From positions 1 through 14,555 of the forward strand of contig JAOPZO010000216.1 of assembly GCA_025964065.1 (NCBI GenBank): a stretch of 14,555 nt of DNA, read 5' to 3'. A program made the translations under genes and the position numbers. Of this stretch, positions 1 through 8,845 are shown piece after piece. Within the stretch, counting starts at the first letter, position 1; each line of letters opens with the position of its first letter. This stretch comes from Solirubrobacterales bacterium. GTDB lineage: Bacteria > Actinomycetota > Thermoleophilia > Solirubrobacterales > Solirubrobacteraceae. The notes under the pieces are model-generated. The model did no database searches, was not told the DNA's origin, and was given only the letters and a program-made list of their open reading frames with translations.

Positions 1-1
1 G

Positions 2-343
2 GACGGCCCGGCCGTGGTCGCCGCGGCGGACCGCGGGGAGGCCGGCGCGATCGACGCGCTCCGCATCCTCGGCGAGCGCCTCGGCATCGGCATCGCGACC
101 GTCCTGCACTGCTACGAGCCGCCGCTCGTGTGCATCGGCGGCGGGGCGAGCGCGGCCGGCGACCACCTGCTCGAGCCCGCCCGCCGCATCGCGAAGCTGT
201 GGACGCTCCCCGGGGTCGGCGAGCGCACGGAGATCCGGATCGCGCGCTGGGGACCGCAGGCCGGGGTCCGCGGCGCCGCGCTGCTCGCGAAGTCCGAGCT
301 GCTCGACGACGTGCCCACGAGCGTCGCGGGGAGGGCGGCGTGA
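2..343 (+). CDS. ROK-family sugar kinase, C-terminal part (5' end outside window)
   Basis: This is the 3' end of a gene whose start lies upstream of the window; 113 residues are visible in an open frame that reaches the left edge. ROK-family proteins are mostly cytoplasmic ATP- or polyphosphate-dependent glucose/hexose kinases, plus some repressors. The visible part matches the family C-terminus: a hydrophobic strand ending in IGGGAS, then GDHLLEPAR, and a terminal GPQAGVRGAALLA that fits the usual A-x-LGxxAGxxGAA pattern. The N-terminal ATP site, the catalytic Asp and the zinc-binding Cys cluster are not in view, so kinase versus regulator cannot be tested here. The stop overlaps the next GTG start (GTGA), which puts it in the pentose phosphate operon. 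A glucokinase supplying G6P is the best guess by context. Confidence 0.8.
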   Translation, partial: DGPAVVAAADRGEAGAIDALRILGERLGIGIATVLHCYEPPLVCIGGGASAAGDHLLEPARRIAKLWTLPGVGERTEIRIARWGPQAGVRGAALLAKSELLDDVPTSVAGRAA

Positions 344-813
344 GGATCGCCGTGGCCTTCGACCACGCGGGCGTCCCGTTCACCCACGTCGTCGCCGAGG
401 CGATCCGCGCCGCGGGCCACGAGCCCGTCGACGTCGGCACCTGCGACGACTACCCCGACGCCGCGCTGCTCGCGGGGCAGGCGATCCACAGCGGCGAGGT
501 CGAGCGCGCGGTCGTCGTGTGCGGCTCGGGCGCGGGCATCGCGGTCGCCGCGACGAAGCTCCCGGGCATCCGCGCCTGCGTCGGGCACGACACGTACACC
601 GCCGCCCAGTGCGTCACGCACGACGACTGCAACGTCCTCTGCGTCGGCGCGCGCGTCATCGGCCCCGTCTACGCGGCCGCCTGCATCACCGCCTTCGCGG
701 GCGCGAGCTTCTCGGGCGAGGAGCGCCACGTCCGCCGCCTTCACAAGATCGACCAGCTCGAGCAGCGAGGATTCGCGCTCGAGCCACCCACTCCCCAGGA
801 GCACACCCCATGA
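340..813 (+). CDS. rpiB: RpiB/LacAB-family ribose-5-phosphate isomerase B
   Basis: A 157-residue cytoplasmic sugar-phosphate isomerase, about the usual length for the family, expected to interconvert ribulose 5-phosphate and ribose 5-phosphate. The GTG start overlaps the upstream stop by four bases and follows GGAGG at 330-334. Family motifs are present: FDHAG at residues 7-11 (phosphate/ring-opening region), CGSGAG at 61-66 with Cys61 at the catalytic base position, KLPGIRA at 73-79, and HDDCNVLCVGARVIG at 94-108 with His95. The C-terminal GEERHVRRLHKI is also typical. Catalytic Cys61 makes it more like the E. coli type than the M. tuberculosis type, which uses a Glu. It has seven cysteines, many for so short a protein. 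LacA/LacB-type specificity is possible, but the neighbouring pentose phosphate genes favour RpiB. Confidence 0.9.
   Translation: MRIAVAFDHAGVPFTHVVAEAIRAAGHEPVDVGTCDDYPDAALLAGQAIHSGEVERAVVVCGSGAGIAVAATKLPGIRACVGHDTYTAAQCVTHDDCNVLCVGARVIGPVYAAACITAFAGASFSGEERHVRRLHKIDQLEQRGFALEPPTPQEHTP
797..801 (+). promoter_or_regulatory. Ribosome binding site of tal
   Basis: AGGAG lies 8 bases before the ATG at 810, inside the last codons of rpiB. It supports the ATG at 810 as the true tal start, although the open frame extends far upstream. Confidence 0.7.
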
Positions 814-1916
814 GCACCACCCCCAAGGTCAACGAGCGCATGGCCGCGATCCTCGCCGCCGGCACCTCCCCGTGGCTGGACCAGATCCGCCGCGACCTCA
901 TCGCCGAGGGCGAGCTCGAGCGCATGGTCGCCGAGGACTCCCTCCGCGGCGTCACCTCGAACCCGGCCATCTTCGAGAAGGCGATCCTCGGCGCCGACCT
1001 CTACGACGAGACGATCGCCACGCTCGCGAAGGACGGCACGGACGCCCGCGGCATCTACCAGGCCATCGCGATCAAGGACGTGCAGGACGCCTGCGACGTC
1101 CTGCGCCCCGTGTGGGAGGAGACGGGCGGCGTCGACGGCTACGTCTCGCTCGAGGTCGACCCCGACATGGCGGCCGACACGGACCGCACGGTCCAGCAGG
1201 CCAAGGAGTACTGGGCCGCGGTCGGCAAGCCGAACCTCATGATCAAGATCCCGGGCACCGACGAGGGTGTCCCGGCCATCACCGAGGTCGTCGCGGCCGG
1301 CATCAACGTGAACGTGACGCTGCTGTTCTCCGTCGAGAGCTACTCGAACATCGCCGAGGCGTACATCAAGGGCCTCGAGCGTCGCCAGGAGGCCGGCGAG
1401 TCCCTCGACGTGCACTCCGTCGCCTCGTTCTTCGTCTCCCGGGTCGACACCGAGGTGGACAAGCGGCTGAAGGAGGCCGGCGCCGACGACGCGCTCTTCG
1501 GCCTCGCCGGGCTCGCGAACGCCCGCGCCGCCTACCAGCGCTTCAAGGAGGTGTTCCACGGTGAGCGCTTCGCGGCACTCGCGGCGGCCGGCGCGCCCGT
1601 GCAGCGTCCGCTCTGGGCCTCCACCGGCGTCAAGGACGAGCGCTACCCCGACACGCTCTACGTCGACGGCCTCATCGCGCCCGAGACCGTCAACACGATG
1701 CCGATGGCGACCCTCGAGGCCGCCCGCGACCACGCCGAGGTGAAGGGCGCGACCGCCGACCAGGACCCGACCGCCGACTTGAAGCGGCTCGCGGACGCGG
1801 GCATCGACATGGAGGAGGTCACGAAGAAGCTCCTCCAGGACGGCATCGATGCGTTCGTCACGCCGATGGAGAAGCTCCTGGCGGGCATCGAGGAGAAGCG
1901 CGGCCAGGTCGCATGA
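810..1916 (+). CDS. tal: Transaldolase
   Basis: A 368-residue transaldolase of the long actinobacterial/cyanobacterial type. It moves a dihydroxyacetone unit between sedoheptulose 7-phosphate and glyceraldehyde 3-phosphate, giving erythrose 4-phosphate and fructose 6-phosphate. The TIM-barrel family motifs are clear: GVTSNPAIFEKAI at residues 47-60, LMIKIPGT at 143-150 with Lys146 as the Schiff-base lysine, NVNVTLLFS in the following strand, and WASTGVKDERYPD near the C-terminal third. The ATG start is set by its RBS and by the ATGA overlap with rpiB. The stop overlaps the pgi ATG in the same way. Tal followed directly by this type of Pgi is the order of the fused bifunctional transaldolase/phosphoglucose isomerase known in other bacteria; here the two remain separate. 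Confidence 0.95.
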   Translation: MSTTPKVNERMAAILAAGTSPWLDQIRRDLIAEGELERMVAEDSLRGVTSNPAIFEKAILGADLYDETIATLAKDGTDARGIYQAIAIKDVQDACDVLRPVWEETGGVDGYVSLEVDPDMAADTDRTVQQAKEYWAAVGKPNLMIKIPGTDEGVPAITEVVAAGINVNVTLLFSVESYSNIAEAYIKGLERRQEAGESLDVHSVASFFVSRVDTEVDKRLKEAGADDALFGLAGLANARAAYQRFKEVFHGERFAALAAAGAPVQRPLWASTGVKDERYPDTLYVDGLIAPETVNTMPMATLEAARDHAEVKGATADQDPTADLKRLADAGIDMEEVTKKLLQDGIDAFVTPMEKLLAGIEEKRGQVA

Positions 1917-3505
1917 TCGGGCGCTCGCTGACCCAGGAGCAGCAGACCGCGGTCGACGCGCGGGTCGCCGCGGCGGCGGGGATCGCCGAGCGCGTCTGGG
2001 CGAAGGACGACACGGTCTGGGGCCCGGCCGGGCAGGAGGAGGTCGCGAACCGCCTGGGCTGGCTCGACATCGCCGACCGCCTGCGCGCGGAGGCCGACGA
2101 CCTCGTCGCGTTCGCGAGGGAGGTCGTGGCCGACGGCATGACGGACGTCGTGCTGCTCGGCATGGGCGGCTCGTCGCTCGCGCCCGAGGTGCTTCGGCTG
2201 AGCACCCCGCCCGTGGAGGGCTTCCTGACCCTTCACGTCCTCGACTCCACGGACGCTGGCGCGGTCGCCTCGACGGCCGCCGCGGTCGACCTCGACCGGA
2301 CGCTCTTCCTGGTGAGCACGAAGTCGGGCGGGACGATCGAGACGCTCTCCGCGTTCAAGACGTTCTGGGAGCGCAGGCCGGACGGCGCGCACTTCGTCGC
2401 GATCACCGACCCGGGCTCCGCGCTCGACGCGATCGCCGGCGAGCACGGCTTCCGCCGCACGTTCCTCAACGACGCGAACATCGGCGGGCGGTACTCCGCG
2501 CTCTCCTACTTCGGGCTCGTGCCGGCGGCGCTCATCGGCGCCGACGTCGCGGGGCTCCTGGACCGGGCGATCGCGGAGGCGGGCGAGAACCACGACGGCG
2601 CGAGCGACGGCATCTGGCTCGGCGCCGCGCTCGGCGCGCTCGCCGAGACCGGCCGCGACAAGCTCACCTGGGTCGTCTGCGAACCGCTCGGCTCGTTCGG
2701 CCTCTGGGCCGAGCAGCTCGTCGCGGAGTCGACGGGCAAGCAGGGCAGGGGGATCCTCCCCATCGCGGACGAGCCGCTCCTCGGGCCCGAGGCCTACGGC
2801 CCCGACCGCGTCTTCGTCCACGTCCGCAACAGCGCTGCCCCGATGGAGCACCACGACGAGGCGCTGCGGGCACTGGCCGATGCCGGGCACCCCGTGCTGA
2901 CGCTCGAGACCGACGGCACCCCGGCCGACCTCGGCCGCCTCTTCTGGCTCTGCGAGTTCGCCGTCGCCGTGGCGGGCTGGGCGCTCGGGATCAACCCGTT
3001 CGACCAGCCCAACGTCGCCGAGGCGAAGGCGGCCACCACCGCGGTCCTCGAGGAGTTCGAGACGTCGGGCGAGCTCGCCGAGGAGGCCGACGGCTCCGTC
3101 GCGACGCTCCTCGACGGCGCCGCACCGCCGAGCTACGTCGCGATCATGGGCTACGTCGAGGGTTCGGAGGCGCTGGCCGCCGCGGTGTCCGAGTTGCGCG
3201 CGGCCATCCTCGAGCGCACGCGCTGCGCGACGACGTTCGGGTACGGCCCGCGGTTCCTGCACTCCACGGGCCAGCTCCACAAGGGCGGCCCGGCGACGGG
3301 GCGCTTCCTGCAGCTCGTCCACCCCGTCACCGAGGACGTCGCGATCCCCGGGGCGACCTACGGGTTCGAGACGCTCAAGGCCGCGCAGGCCACGGGCGAC
3401 CTCCGCACGCTGCGCGCCCACGACCTCCCGGCGGAGCGGGTGACGCTCACGGGCGATCCCGTGGCCGCCGTCCGCAGGCTCACCGACCAGATCAAGGGAA
3501 CGTAG
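1913..3505 (+). CDS. pgi: Glucose-6-phosphate isomerase (type found in Tal-Pgi fusions)
   Basis: A 530-residue phosphoglucose isomerase that interconverts glucose 6-phosphate and fructose 6-phosphate in the cytoplasm. It has two SIS-type sugar-phosphate domains. Visible motifs are GMGGSSLAPEVL at residues 83-94, STKSGGTIET at 135-144 (the phosphate-binding serine/threonine loop), GGRYSALS at 191-198, ESTGKQGRG at 272-280 with a conserved Glu, GINPFDQPNV at 359-368, and GYGPRFLHSTGQLHKGGP at 443-460. Lys457 in that last motif probably corresponds to the lysine of the classical PGI signature. Wording such as LLGMGGSSLAPEVL is more typical of the Pgi half of Tal-Pgi fusions than of E. coli-type Pgi. 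The start is chosen from the ATGA overlap with tal. Confidence 0.93.
   Translation: MIGRSLTQEQQTAVDARVAAAAGIAERVWAKDDTVWGPAGQEEVANRLGWLDIADRLRAEADDLVAFAREVVADGMTDVVLLGMGGSSLAPEVLRLSTPPVEGFLTLHVLDSTDAGAVASTAAAVDLDRTLFLVSTKSGGTIETLSAFKTFWERRPDGAHFVAITDPGSALDAIAGEHGFRRTFLNDANIGGRYSALSYFGLVPAALIGADVAGLLDRAIAEAGENHDGASDGIWLGAALGALAETGRDKLTWVVCEPLGSFGLWAEQLVAESTGKQGRGILPIADEPLLGPEAYGPDRVFVHVRNSAAPMEHHDEALRALADAGHPVLTLETDGTPADLGRLFWLCEFAVAVAGWALGINPFDQPNVAEAKAATTAVLEEFETSGELAEEADGSVATLLDGAAPPSYVAIMGYVEGSEALAAAVSELRAAILERTRCATTFGYGPRFLHSTGQLHKGGPATGRFLQLVHPVTEDVAIPGATYGFETLKAAQATGDLRTLRAHDLPAERVTLTGDPVAAVRRLTDQIKGT
3494..3499 (+). promoter_or_regulatory. Ribosome binding site of gnd
   Basis: AAGGGA, 8 bases before the ATG at 3508, sits within the last codons of pgi. 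It fixes the gnd start two bases after the pgi stop. Confidence 0.6.
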
Positions 3506-3507
3506 AC

Positions 3508-4439
<932 letters not shown>

Positions 4440-4440
<1 letters not shown>

Positions 4441-5951
4441 TGACCGAGCCGCTCCCGAACCCGCTCACGGAGGGACTCGAGCGCCTGCCGGTCCACCCGA
4501 CCGCGCTCGTGATCTTCGGCGGCACGGGCGACCTCGCGCGCCGCAAGCTCCTGCCCGCGCTCTACAACCTCGCGGCGGACGGCGCGCTTCCCGAGCGCTT
4601 CCACCTCATCGGCGTCTCGCGCTCGGAGCTCCCCGACGAGGAGTTCCGGACGCAGGCCGCGGCGGCGGTGAAGGAGTTCTCGCGGCGCGAGGCCGACCCG
4701 AAGGTCCTCGACGCGCTGCTCGCCGAGGCGCGGTACATCTCCGGCTCCTTCGACGACGAGGGGATGTACCCCCGGCTCTCCGAGGCGCTCGACGGCTTCG
4801 ACGCGGCGTCGGGGCAGCAGCTCAACCGGGCGTTCTACCTCTCCACCGCGCCCGAGTTCTTCCCCGTGATCGTGGAGGCGCTCGGCCGCCACGACCTCAC
4901 CGCGCACGACGGCGCGGAGGTCCGGGTGATCATCGAGAAGCCGTTCGGGACGACGCTCGCGGAGGCGCAGGAGCTCAACCGCACGGTGCTCTCCGTGCTC
5001 GACGAGTCGCAGGTCTTCCGCATCGACCACTACCTGGGCAAGGAGACCGTCCAGAACATGCTGGCGTTCCGCTTCGCCAACGGCATGTTCGAGCCGCTGT
5101 GGAATCGGAACTACATCCGCAACGTGCAGATCACGGCGTCCGAGGACATCGGGATCGGGTCGCGCGCGGGCTACTACGACCACGCGGGCGCGCTCCGCGA
5201 CCTCATGCAGAACCACATGATGCAGCTGCTCACGCTGCTCTGCATGGAGCCGCCCGTCGACTTCTCCGCGGACGAGATCCGCAACGAGAAGGTGAAGGTC
5301 CTGCACGCGATCCAGCCCCCGGAGCCCGACCGGACGATCCGCGCGCAGTACGCGCCGGGCGTCGTCGCCGGCAGGGAGGTACCGGGATACCTCGGGGAGA
5401 ACGGCGTCCCGGAGGACTCGAACACGGAGACGTTCGCGGCGGTCCGGCTCACCGTGCAGAACTGGCGCTGGGCGGGCGTGCCGTTCTACCTGCGGACGGG
5501 CAAGCGCCTCTCGCGGAAGGTCACCGAGATCGCCGTGACGCTGCGGCCCGTGCCGCACCAGGCGTTCAACCAGGAGGGGTCGGTCGGCGTCCAGCCCAAC
5601 CAGCTCATCTTCACCGTGCAGCCCAACGAGGGCGTCACGCTGAAGCTCGGGGCGAAGATCCCCGGGACCCGGATGCGGGTGCGCGGGGTGAACATGGAGT
5701 TCCTCTACGGGACCACGTTCCTGTCGCAGTCGCCCGAGGCCTACGAGAAGCTCATCATGGACGCGATGCGCGGCGACGCGACGCTCTTCACCCGCAACGA
5801 CGAGGTCGAGGCGCAGTGGCGCATCATGGACCCCGTCGTGCAGCGCTGGGAGGCCGCGCCCGGTCCGCTCCCGCAGTACGAGGCCGGCACCGCCGGGCCC
5901 GCGGGAATCGAGCAGCTCCTGGCCGGTGACGACAAGTGGCGGGCGATCTAG
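4440..5951 (+). CDS. zwf: Glucose-6-phosphate 1-dehydrogenase
   Basis: A 503-residue G6PDH catalysing the first and committed step of the oxidative pentose phosphate pathway, from G6P to 6-phosphogluconolactone. Motifs in order are the nucleotide-binding GGTGDLARRK at residues 27-36, GVSRSE at 58-63 (Arg61 could contact a 2'-phosphate, fitting NADP+), EKPFG at 166-170, the active-site RIDHYLGKE at 194-202, and DHAGALRDLMQNHMMQ at 247-262 with His259 at the catalytic-base position. Length and C-terminal beta-domain are normal for the family. It has a single cysteine (Cys268), so an intramolecular disulfide switch is impossible. The ATG overlaps the gnd stop by one base (TGATG) and no good RBS is visible, so reinitiation after gnd is likely. 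The partner gene opcA follows directly. Confidence 0.96.
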
Positions 5952-5959
5952 GCGGCCCC

Positions 5960-7030
5960 GTGGTCCCCGCGGCGAAGACGGACGCGGTCTGGCGGGCCGA
6001 GGACACGACCCCGACGGCGATCGAGGCGGCGCTCCGCGCGCTCATGACGGAGTCGCGCTCGCGCTCGCAGAGCTACGTCCCGGCGCGGTCGCTGAACCTC
6101 GTCTGCATCGTGGACGAGGACTACTCGGGCGAGGTCGCGAACCGCCTGCGCGGCGTGGGGCGCTTCGCGGCGTCGCGCACCGTGGTCTGCGCGGTCTCCC
6201 CCCGCCACCGGACGCTCGACGCGGTCGCGACGATCGCCGTGCCGACGGACACGGAGGAGGGCGTTCACGCGCCGATGCGCGAGACCGTCGTCCTCGACGT
6301 GGGGCCGCAGCACCTGCGGCAGCTCGCAACGATCATCGACCCGCTCGTCATCACGGACGTCCCGACCGTCGTCTGGTCCCCGCACGGGCACTCGGACGCG
6401 CTCGACGCGCTTCTCGGCCTCGCGCAGGTCGTGCTGGTCGACTCGGTCGACGAGCCCGAGCCCGCCGACGCGGTCGCGCGGCTCCGGGAGCTCATGGACC
6501 GCACGTACGTCGTGGACCTCGCGTGGCTGCGCACGACGCCGTGGCGCGAGCGCATCGCGGCGACCTTCGACCCGGAGAAGCTGCGCCCCGACCTGCGGCT
6601 CATCTCGAACCTCGTCGTGCGCCACCACCCGGACTCGGCGATCGCCGGGCTCCTCTTCGTCGGCTGGCTCGCCTCGCGGCTGGACTGGGAGCTCGGCCCC
6701 CTGCGGGTGGACGGCGCCGGCGCGCGGACGGGCCGGGCGCACACGCGCCGCCAGGACGTGCAGCTCCGCCTCCAGGCCGACCGGACGATGACCGTGCGCG
6801 GCCTCGCGGGCGTGGAGATCGAGACCGCGAGCGGGCGCTGGCTGCGACTCGACCGCGGCGCGGGCGGCCTGCGTGCGCGGTACCGGGGACCTCGGCAGAA
6901 CGACAGGGAGTGGACGATCATGGGCGCGTCACGTGGTGAGCCGGGCATCCTCGGCGAGGGCATCCGGCAGGCGCTGCTGCGCGACGCGACCTACCGCCCG
7001 GCGCTGCTGCGGGCGAGCGAGCTGGTGTGA
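5960..7030 (+). CDS. opcA: OpcA, glucose-6-phosphate dehydrogenase assembly/activator protein
   Basis: A 356-residue member of the OpcA family, the non-catalytic partner of Zwf that promotes G6PDH assembly or activity in cyanobacteria and actinobacteria. Recognisable features are the N-terminal AVWRAEDTTPTAIEAALR, the strand LNLVCIVDED, RTVVCAVSPRH, the central DVPTVVWSP, and the block YVVDLAWLRTTPWRERIAATFD followed by GLLFVGWLASRLDWE. These fit the family in order. I prefer the GTG at 5960, eight bases after the zwf stop and close to the conserved N-terminus. A GTG at 5936, with GGTGA six bases before it, is an in-frame alternative adding eight residues and overlapping zwf. The stop overlaps the pgl GTG (GTGA). 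Two cysteines are present, both in the N-terminal third. Confidence 0.9.
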   Translation: MVPAAKTDAVWRAEDTTPTAIEAALRALMTESRSRSQSYVPARSLNLVCIVDEDYSGEVANRLRGVGRFAASRTVVCAVSPRHRTLDAVATIAVPTDTEEGVHAPMRETVVLDVGPQHLRQLATIIDPLVITDVPTVVWSPHGHSDALDALLGLAQVVLVDSVDEPEPADAVARLRELMDRTYVVDLAWLRTTPWRERIAATFDPEKLRPDLRLISNLVVRHHPDSAIAGLLFVGWLASRLDWELGPLRVDGAGARTGRAHTRRQDVQLRLQADRTMTVRGLAGVEIETASGRWLRLDRGAGGLRARYRGPRQNDREWTIMGASRGEPGILGEGIRQALLRDATYRPALLRASELV

Positions 7031-7683
7031 GCGTGGAGCTGCTGCGCCACTCCGACGCCGAGGGCTGCGCGCGCCGCGCCGCCGCGCTGATGGCCGACCC
7101 GGAGATCGTGCACCTCGGGCTCGCCGGCGGCTCGACCCCCCGCCGCGCCTACGAGATGCTCGGCGCGCTGCGCTCCGACTGGAGCGGGGTGCACCTGTGG
7201 TTCGGGGACGAGCGCTGCGTCGCCGCGGACGACGAGGACGCGAACTACGCCATGGCCTCCCGCGCGCTCGAGGCGCCCGGCGCGACCTGGCACCGCATCC
7301 GGGGCGAGCTCGGCCCGGATGAGGCGGCCGCCGCCTACGCCGAGGAGCTCGGCGGCGTGACGCTCGACCTCGTGCTGCTCGGCCTCGGGGAGGACGGGCA
7401 CACCGCATCGCTCTTCCCGGGCGACCCGGCCGTCGACTCCGACGCGGTTGCCGTCGGCGTCCACGGGGCACCGAAGCCGCCGCCCGAGCGGGTGACGCTC
7501 GGGCTCGACCTGCTGAACGCCTCGGGCCGGATCGTGCTGCTCGTGGCGGGCGCCGGGAAGGCCGCGGCCCTCGGCCGCGTGCTCGCCGGGCCCGACGCCG
7601 ATGTGCCCGCGTCGCTGCTCGAGCGCTCCCGCCTGACCGTGATCGCCGACGTCGCGGCGCTCGGCGAGGCGGCCGAGGCGTGA
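7027..7683 (+). CDS. pgl: 6-phosphogluconolactonase
   Basis: A 218-residue DevB-type 6-phosphogluconolactonase of the NagB/RpiA fold, hydrolysing 6-phosphogluconolactone to 6-phosphogluconate between the Zwf and Gnd steps. Diagnostic motifs are GLAGGSTPRRAYE at residues 31-43 (phosphate loop), WFGDERCV at 58-65, and LLGLGEDGHTASLFPG at 117-132, the family signature carrying the catalytic His125. The later GAGKAAAL is also typical. It is slightly shorter than most family members (about 230-250 residues) but looks complete. The GTG start lies in a GTGA overlap with opcA, and the stop overlaps the next GTG in the same way, so both junctions look translationally coupled. With zwf, opcA and gnd it completes the oxidative branch. 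Confidence 0.94.
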   Translation: MSVELLRHSDAEGCARRAAALMADPEIVHLGLAGGSTPRRAYEMLGALRSDWSGVHLWFGDERCVAADDEDANYAMASRALEAPGATWHRIRGELGPDEAAAAYAEELGGVTLDLVLLGLGEDGHTASLFPGDPAVDSDAVAVGVHGAPKPPPERVTLGLDLLNASGRIVLLVAGAGKAAALGRVLAGPDADVPASLLERSRLTVIADVAALGEAAEA

Positions 7684-8264
7684 GCCACGAGCTCTGGCTC
7701 GTCCGCCACGCCGAGACGGAGTGGAGCGTCGCGCGCAAGCACACGGGGCGCACGGACATCCCGCTGACCGAGGCGGGGCGCACGCACGCGCGGACGCTCG
7801 CGCCGGTCCTCGCGGAGCAGGACTTCGCGCTCGTGCTGTGCTCCCCGCTCCGCCGCGCGCGGGAGACCGCGGAGCTCGCCGGGCTCGGCCCGCGCGTCGC
7901 GCTCCGCGACGGGCTGCTCGAGTACGACTACGGCGCCTACGAGGGGATCACGACGGACGAGATCCGGCGGGAGCGCCCCGACTGGCTCCTGTGGCGAGAC
8001 GGGGTGCCGGACGGCGAGTCGCCCGACGACGTCGGCGCGCGCGTGGACACCGTGATCGCCGAGGCGCGGGCGGCCGACGGCAACGTGGTGTGCGTGGCCC
8101 ACGGGCACGTGCTGCGGGTGCTCGCCGCGCGCTGGCTCGGCGAGCCCGCGGCGTTCGGAGGGAAGCTCGCGCTGTCGACGGGCGCGGTGTGCGTGCTCGG
8201 GTGGGAGCGCGAGATGCCGGTCATGTGGCGGTGGAACGACGTGGCCGGGGCGCCGGGGGCGTAG
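7680..8264 (+). CDS. Histidine phosphatase (PGAM-like), possible Shb17-type sedoheptulose-1,7-bisphosphatase
   Basis: A 194-residue branch-1 histidine phosphatase. RHAETEW at residues 9-15 carries the phospho-accepting His10, SPLRRARETAEL at 55-66 the phosphate-binding arginines, Glu81 in LLEYDYGAYEG the likely proton donor, and AHGHVLR at 140-146 the second catalytic His141. Several motifs match yeast Shb17 as I remember it: TGRTDIPLT after the RHG box, EYDYGAYEG, WRDG at 105-108, GES at 112-114, and AHGHVLRVLAARWLG. Shb17 removes the 1-phosphate of sedoheptulose 1,7-bisphosphate in riboneogenesis. Position as the last gene of a pentose phosphate operon, with a GTGA overlap to pgl, supports a sugar-phosphate substrate. 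Family membership is firm; the substrate is inference. Alternatives are another sugar or phosphoglycerate phosphatase. Confidence 0.85.
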   Translation: MSHELWLVRHAETEWSVARKHTGRTDIPLTEAGRTHARTLAPVLAEQDFALVLCSPLRRARETAELAGLGPRVALRDGLLEYDYGAYEGITTDEIRRERPDWLLWRDGVPDGESPDDVGARVDTVIAEARAADGNVVCVAHGHVLRVLAARWLGEPAAFGGKLALSTGAVCVLGWEREMPVMWRWNDVAGAPGA

Positions 8265-8298
8265 GGGCGGCGGGGCGGGCGGCGGGCGGGCGGGCGGG
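8255..8298 (+). repeat. G-tract cluster with CGGG tandem repeat (G-quadruplex candidate)
   Basis: Eight runs of three to five G (8255-8259, 8264-8267, 8272-8275, 8277-8279, 8284-8286, 8288-8290, 8292-8294, 8296-8298) lie within 44 bases, separated by one to four bases. The right part is an exact CGGG tetranucleotide repeat. It covers the last codons of the phosphatase gene and the short gap to the convergent SnoaL-like gene. No hairpin terminator is visible between the two genes, so this G-rich RNA 3' end may be the only structured element there. Folding is a prediction from tract spacing. Confidence 0.5.
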
Positions 8299-8301
8299 CC
8301 G

Positions 8302-8679
8302 TCAGGGGTAGCGGTAGCCGTTGAGGCCGGTGCCGCGGTCGTTCCAGTACTGGCGGATCTCTGAGATGCGACCGTCCTCGGCGAGGCGGTAGTGCTCCGA
8401 GCCCCGCAGGACGGCGGGCATCCCGCCGCGCCGGCCGCGGAGGGTCCACTCGATCGCGACGTGGGTGCCCTGGGCGACGATGGAGTCGACGCTCCAGCGC
8501 CCGCCCTGCCACGCCGTCCGCAGCGCGACCACGGACTCCCCGATCACCCGCGCCCCCCTGACGGGCGGAACCACGGTGTCGTAGATCGCGGCGTCCGCGG
8601 TGAAGCACGCGGCGACCTCCGCGGCCGTCCCGCTCGTGCAGGCGTCGAAGTAGGCGACGACGCGGCTGGCAGCGTCCAT
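8302..8679 (-). CDS. SnoaL-like / NTF2-like fold protein
   Basis: A 125-residue protein of the SnoaL/NTF2-like alpha+beta barrel superfamily. It begins with helix residues SRVVAYFDACTSG, followed by AAEVAACFTADAAIYD, the usual opening of a polyketide-cyclase-like or ketosteroid-isomerase-like small protein. The second half alternates strands (WSVDSIVAQGTHVAIEWTLRG, SEHYRLAEDGRISEIRQYWND), which also fits. Such proteins have varied roles (isomerases, hydrolases, binding proteins), and no specific activity can be assigned. There is no signal peptide or membrane segment. It converges on the pentose phosphate operon, is transcribed alone, and starts at the CAT at 8677-8679. No clear Shine-Dalgarno precedes it, so leaderless translation is possible. 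Its upstream region is the hairpin-rich intergenic stretch. Confidence 0.75.
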   Translation of the reverse strand: MDAASRVVAYFDACTSGTAAEVAACFTADAAIYDTVVPPVRGARVIGESVVALRTAWQGGRWSVDSIVAQGTHVAIEWTLRGRRGGMPAVLRGSEHYRLAEDGRISEIRQYWNDRGTGLNGYRYP

Positions 8680-8773
8680 GGCGGGAAGGCTAGGGGCAGA
8701 GCGGGGCGGGCGGAGCGAGGCGCTTGTTCCGCGCGGTAGTCCGCCCGCAGGCTCCCCGCATGCCTCCAGAACA

Positions 8774-8824
8774 TCGCGAGGGGGCCGATGCTGCGCCCCT
8801 CACCCCACGTCGGCCCTCTCGCGA
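8774..8824. repeat. Hairpin repeat unit 1 (17-bp stem, 17-base loop)
   Basis: The left arm at 8774-8790 pairs along its full length with 8808-8824: 15 Watson-Crick pairs plus two G-T wobbles (8781 with 8817, 8789 with 8809). The loop is 17 bases. Unit 2 repeats the same stem 72 bases downstream. There is no T-tract on either side, so it is not a classical intrinsic terminator. Confidence 0.85.
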
Positions 8825-8845
8825 CCTATCCGCCGAGCGCCCGGA

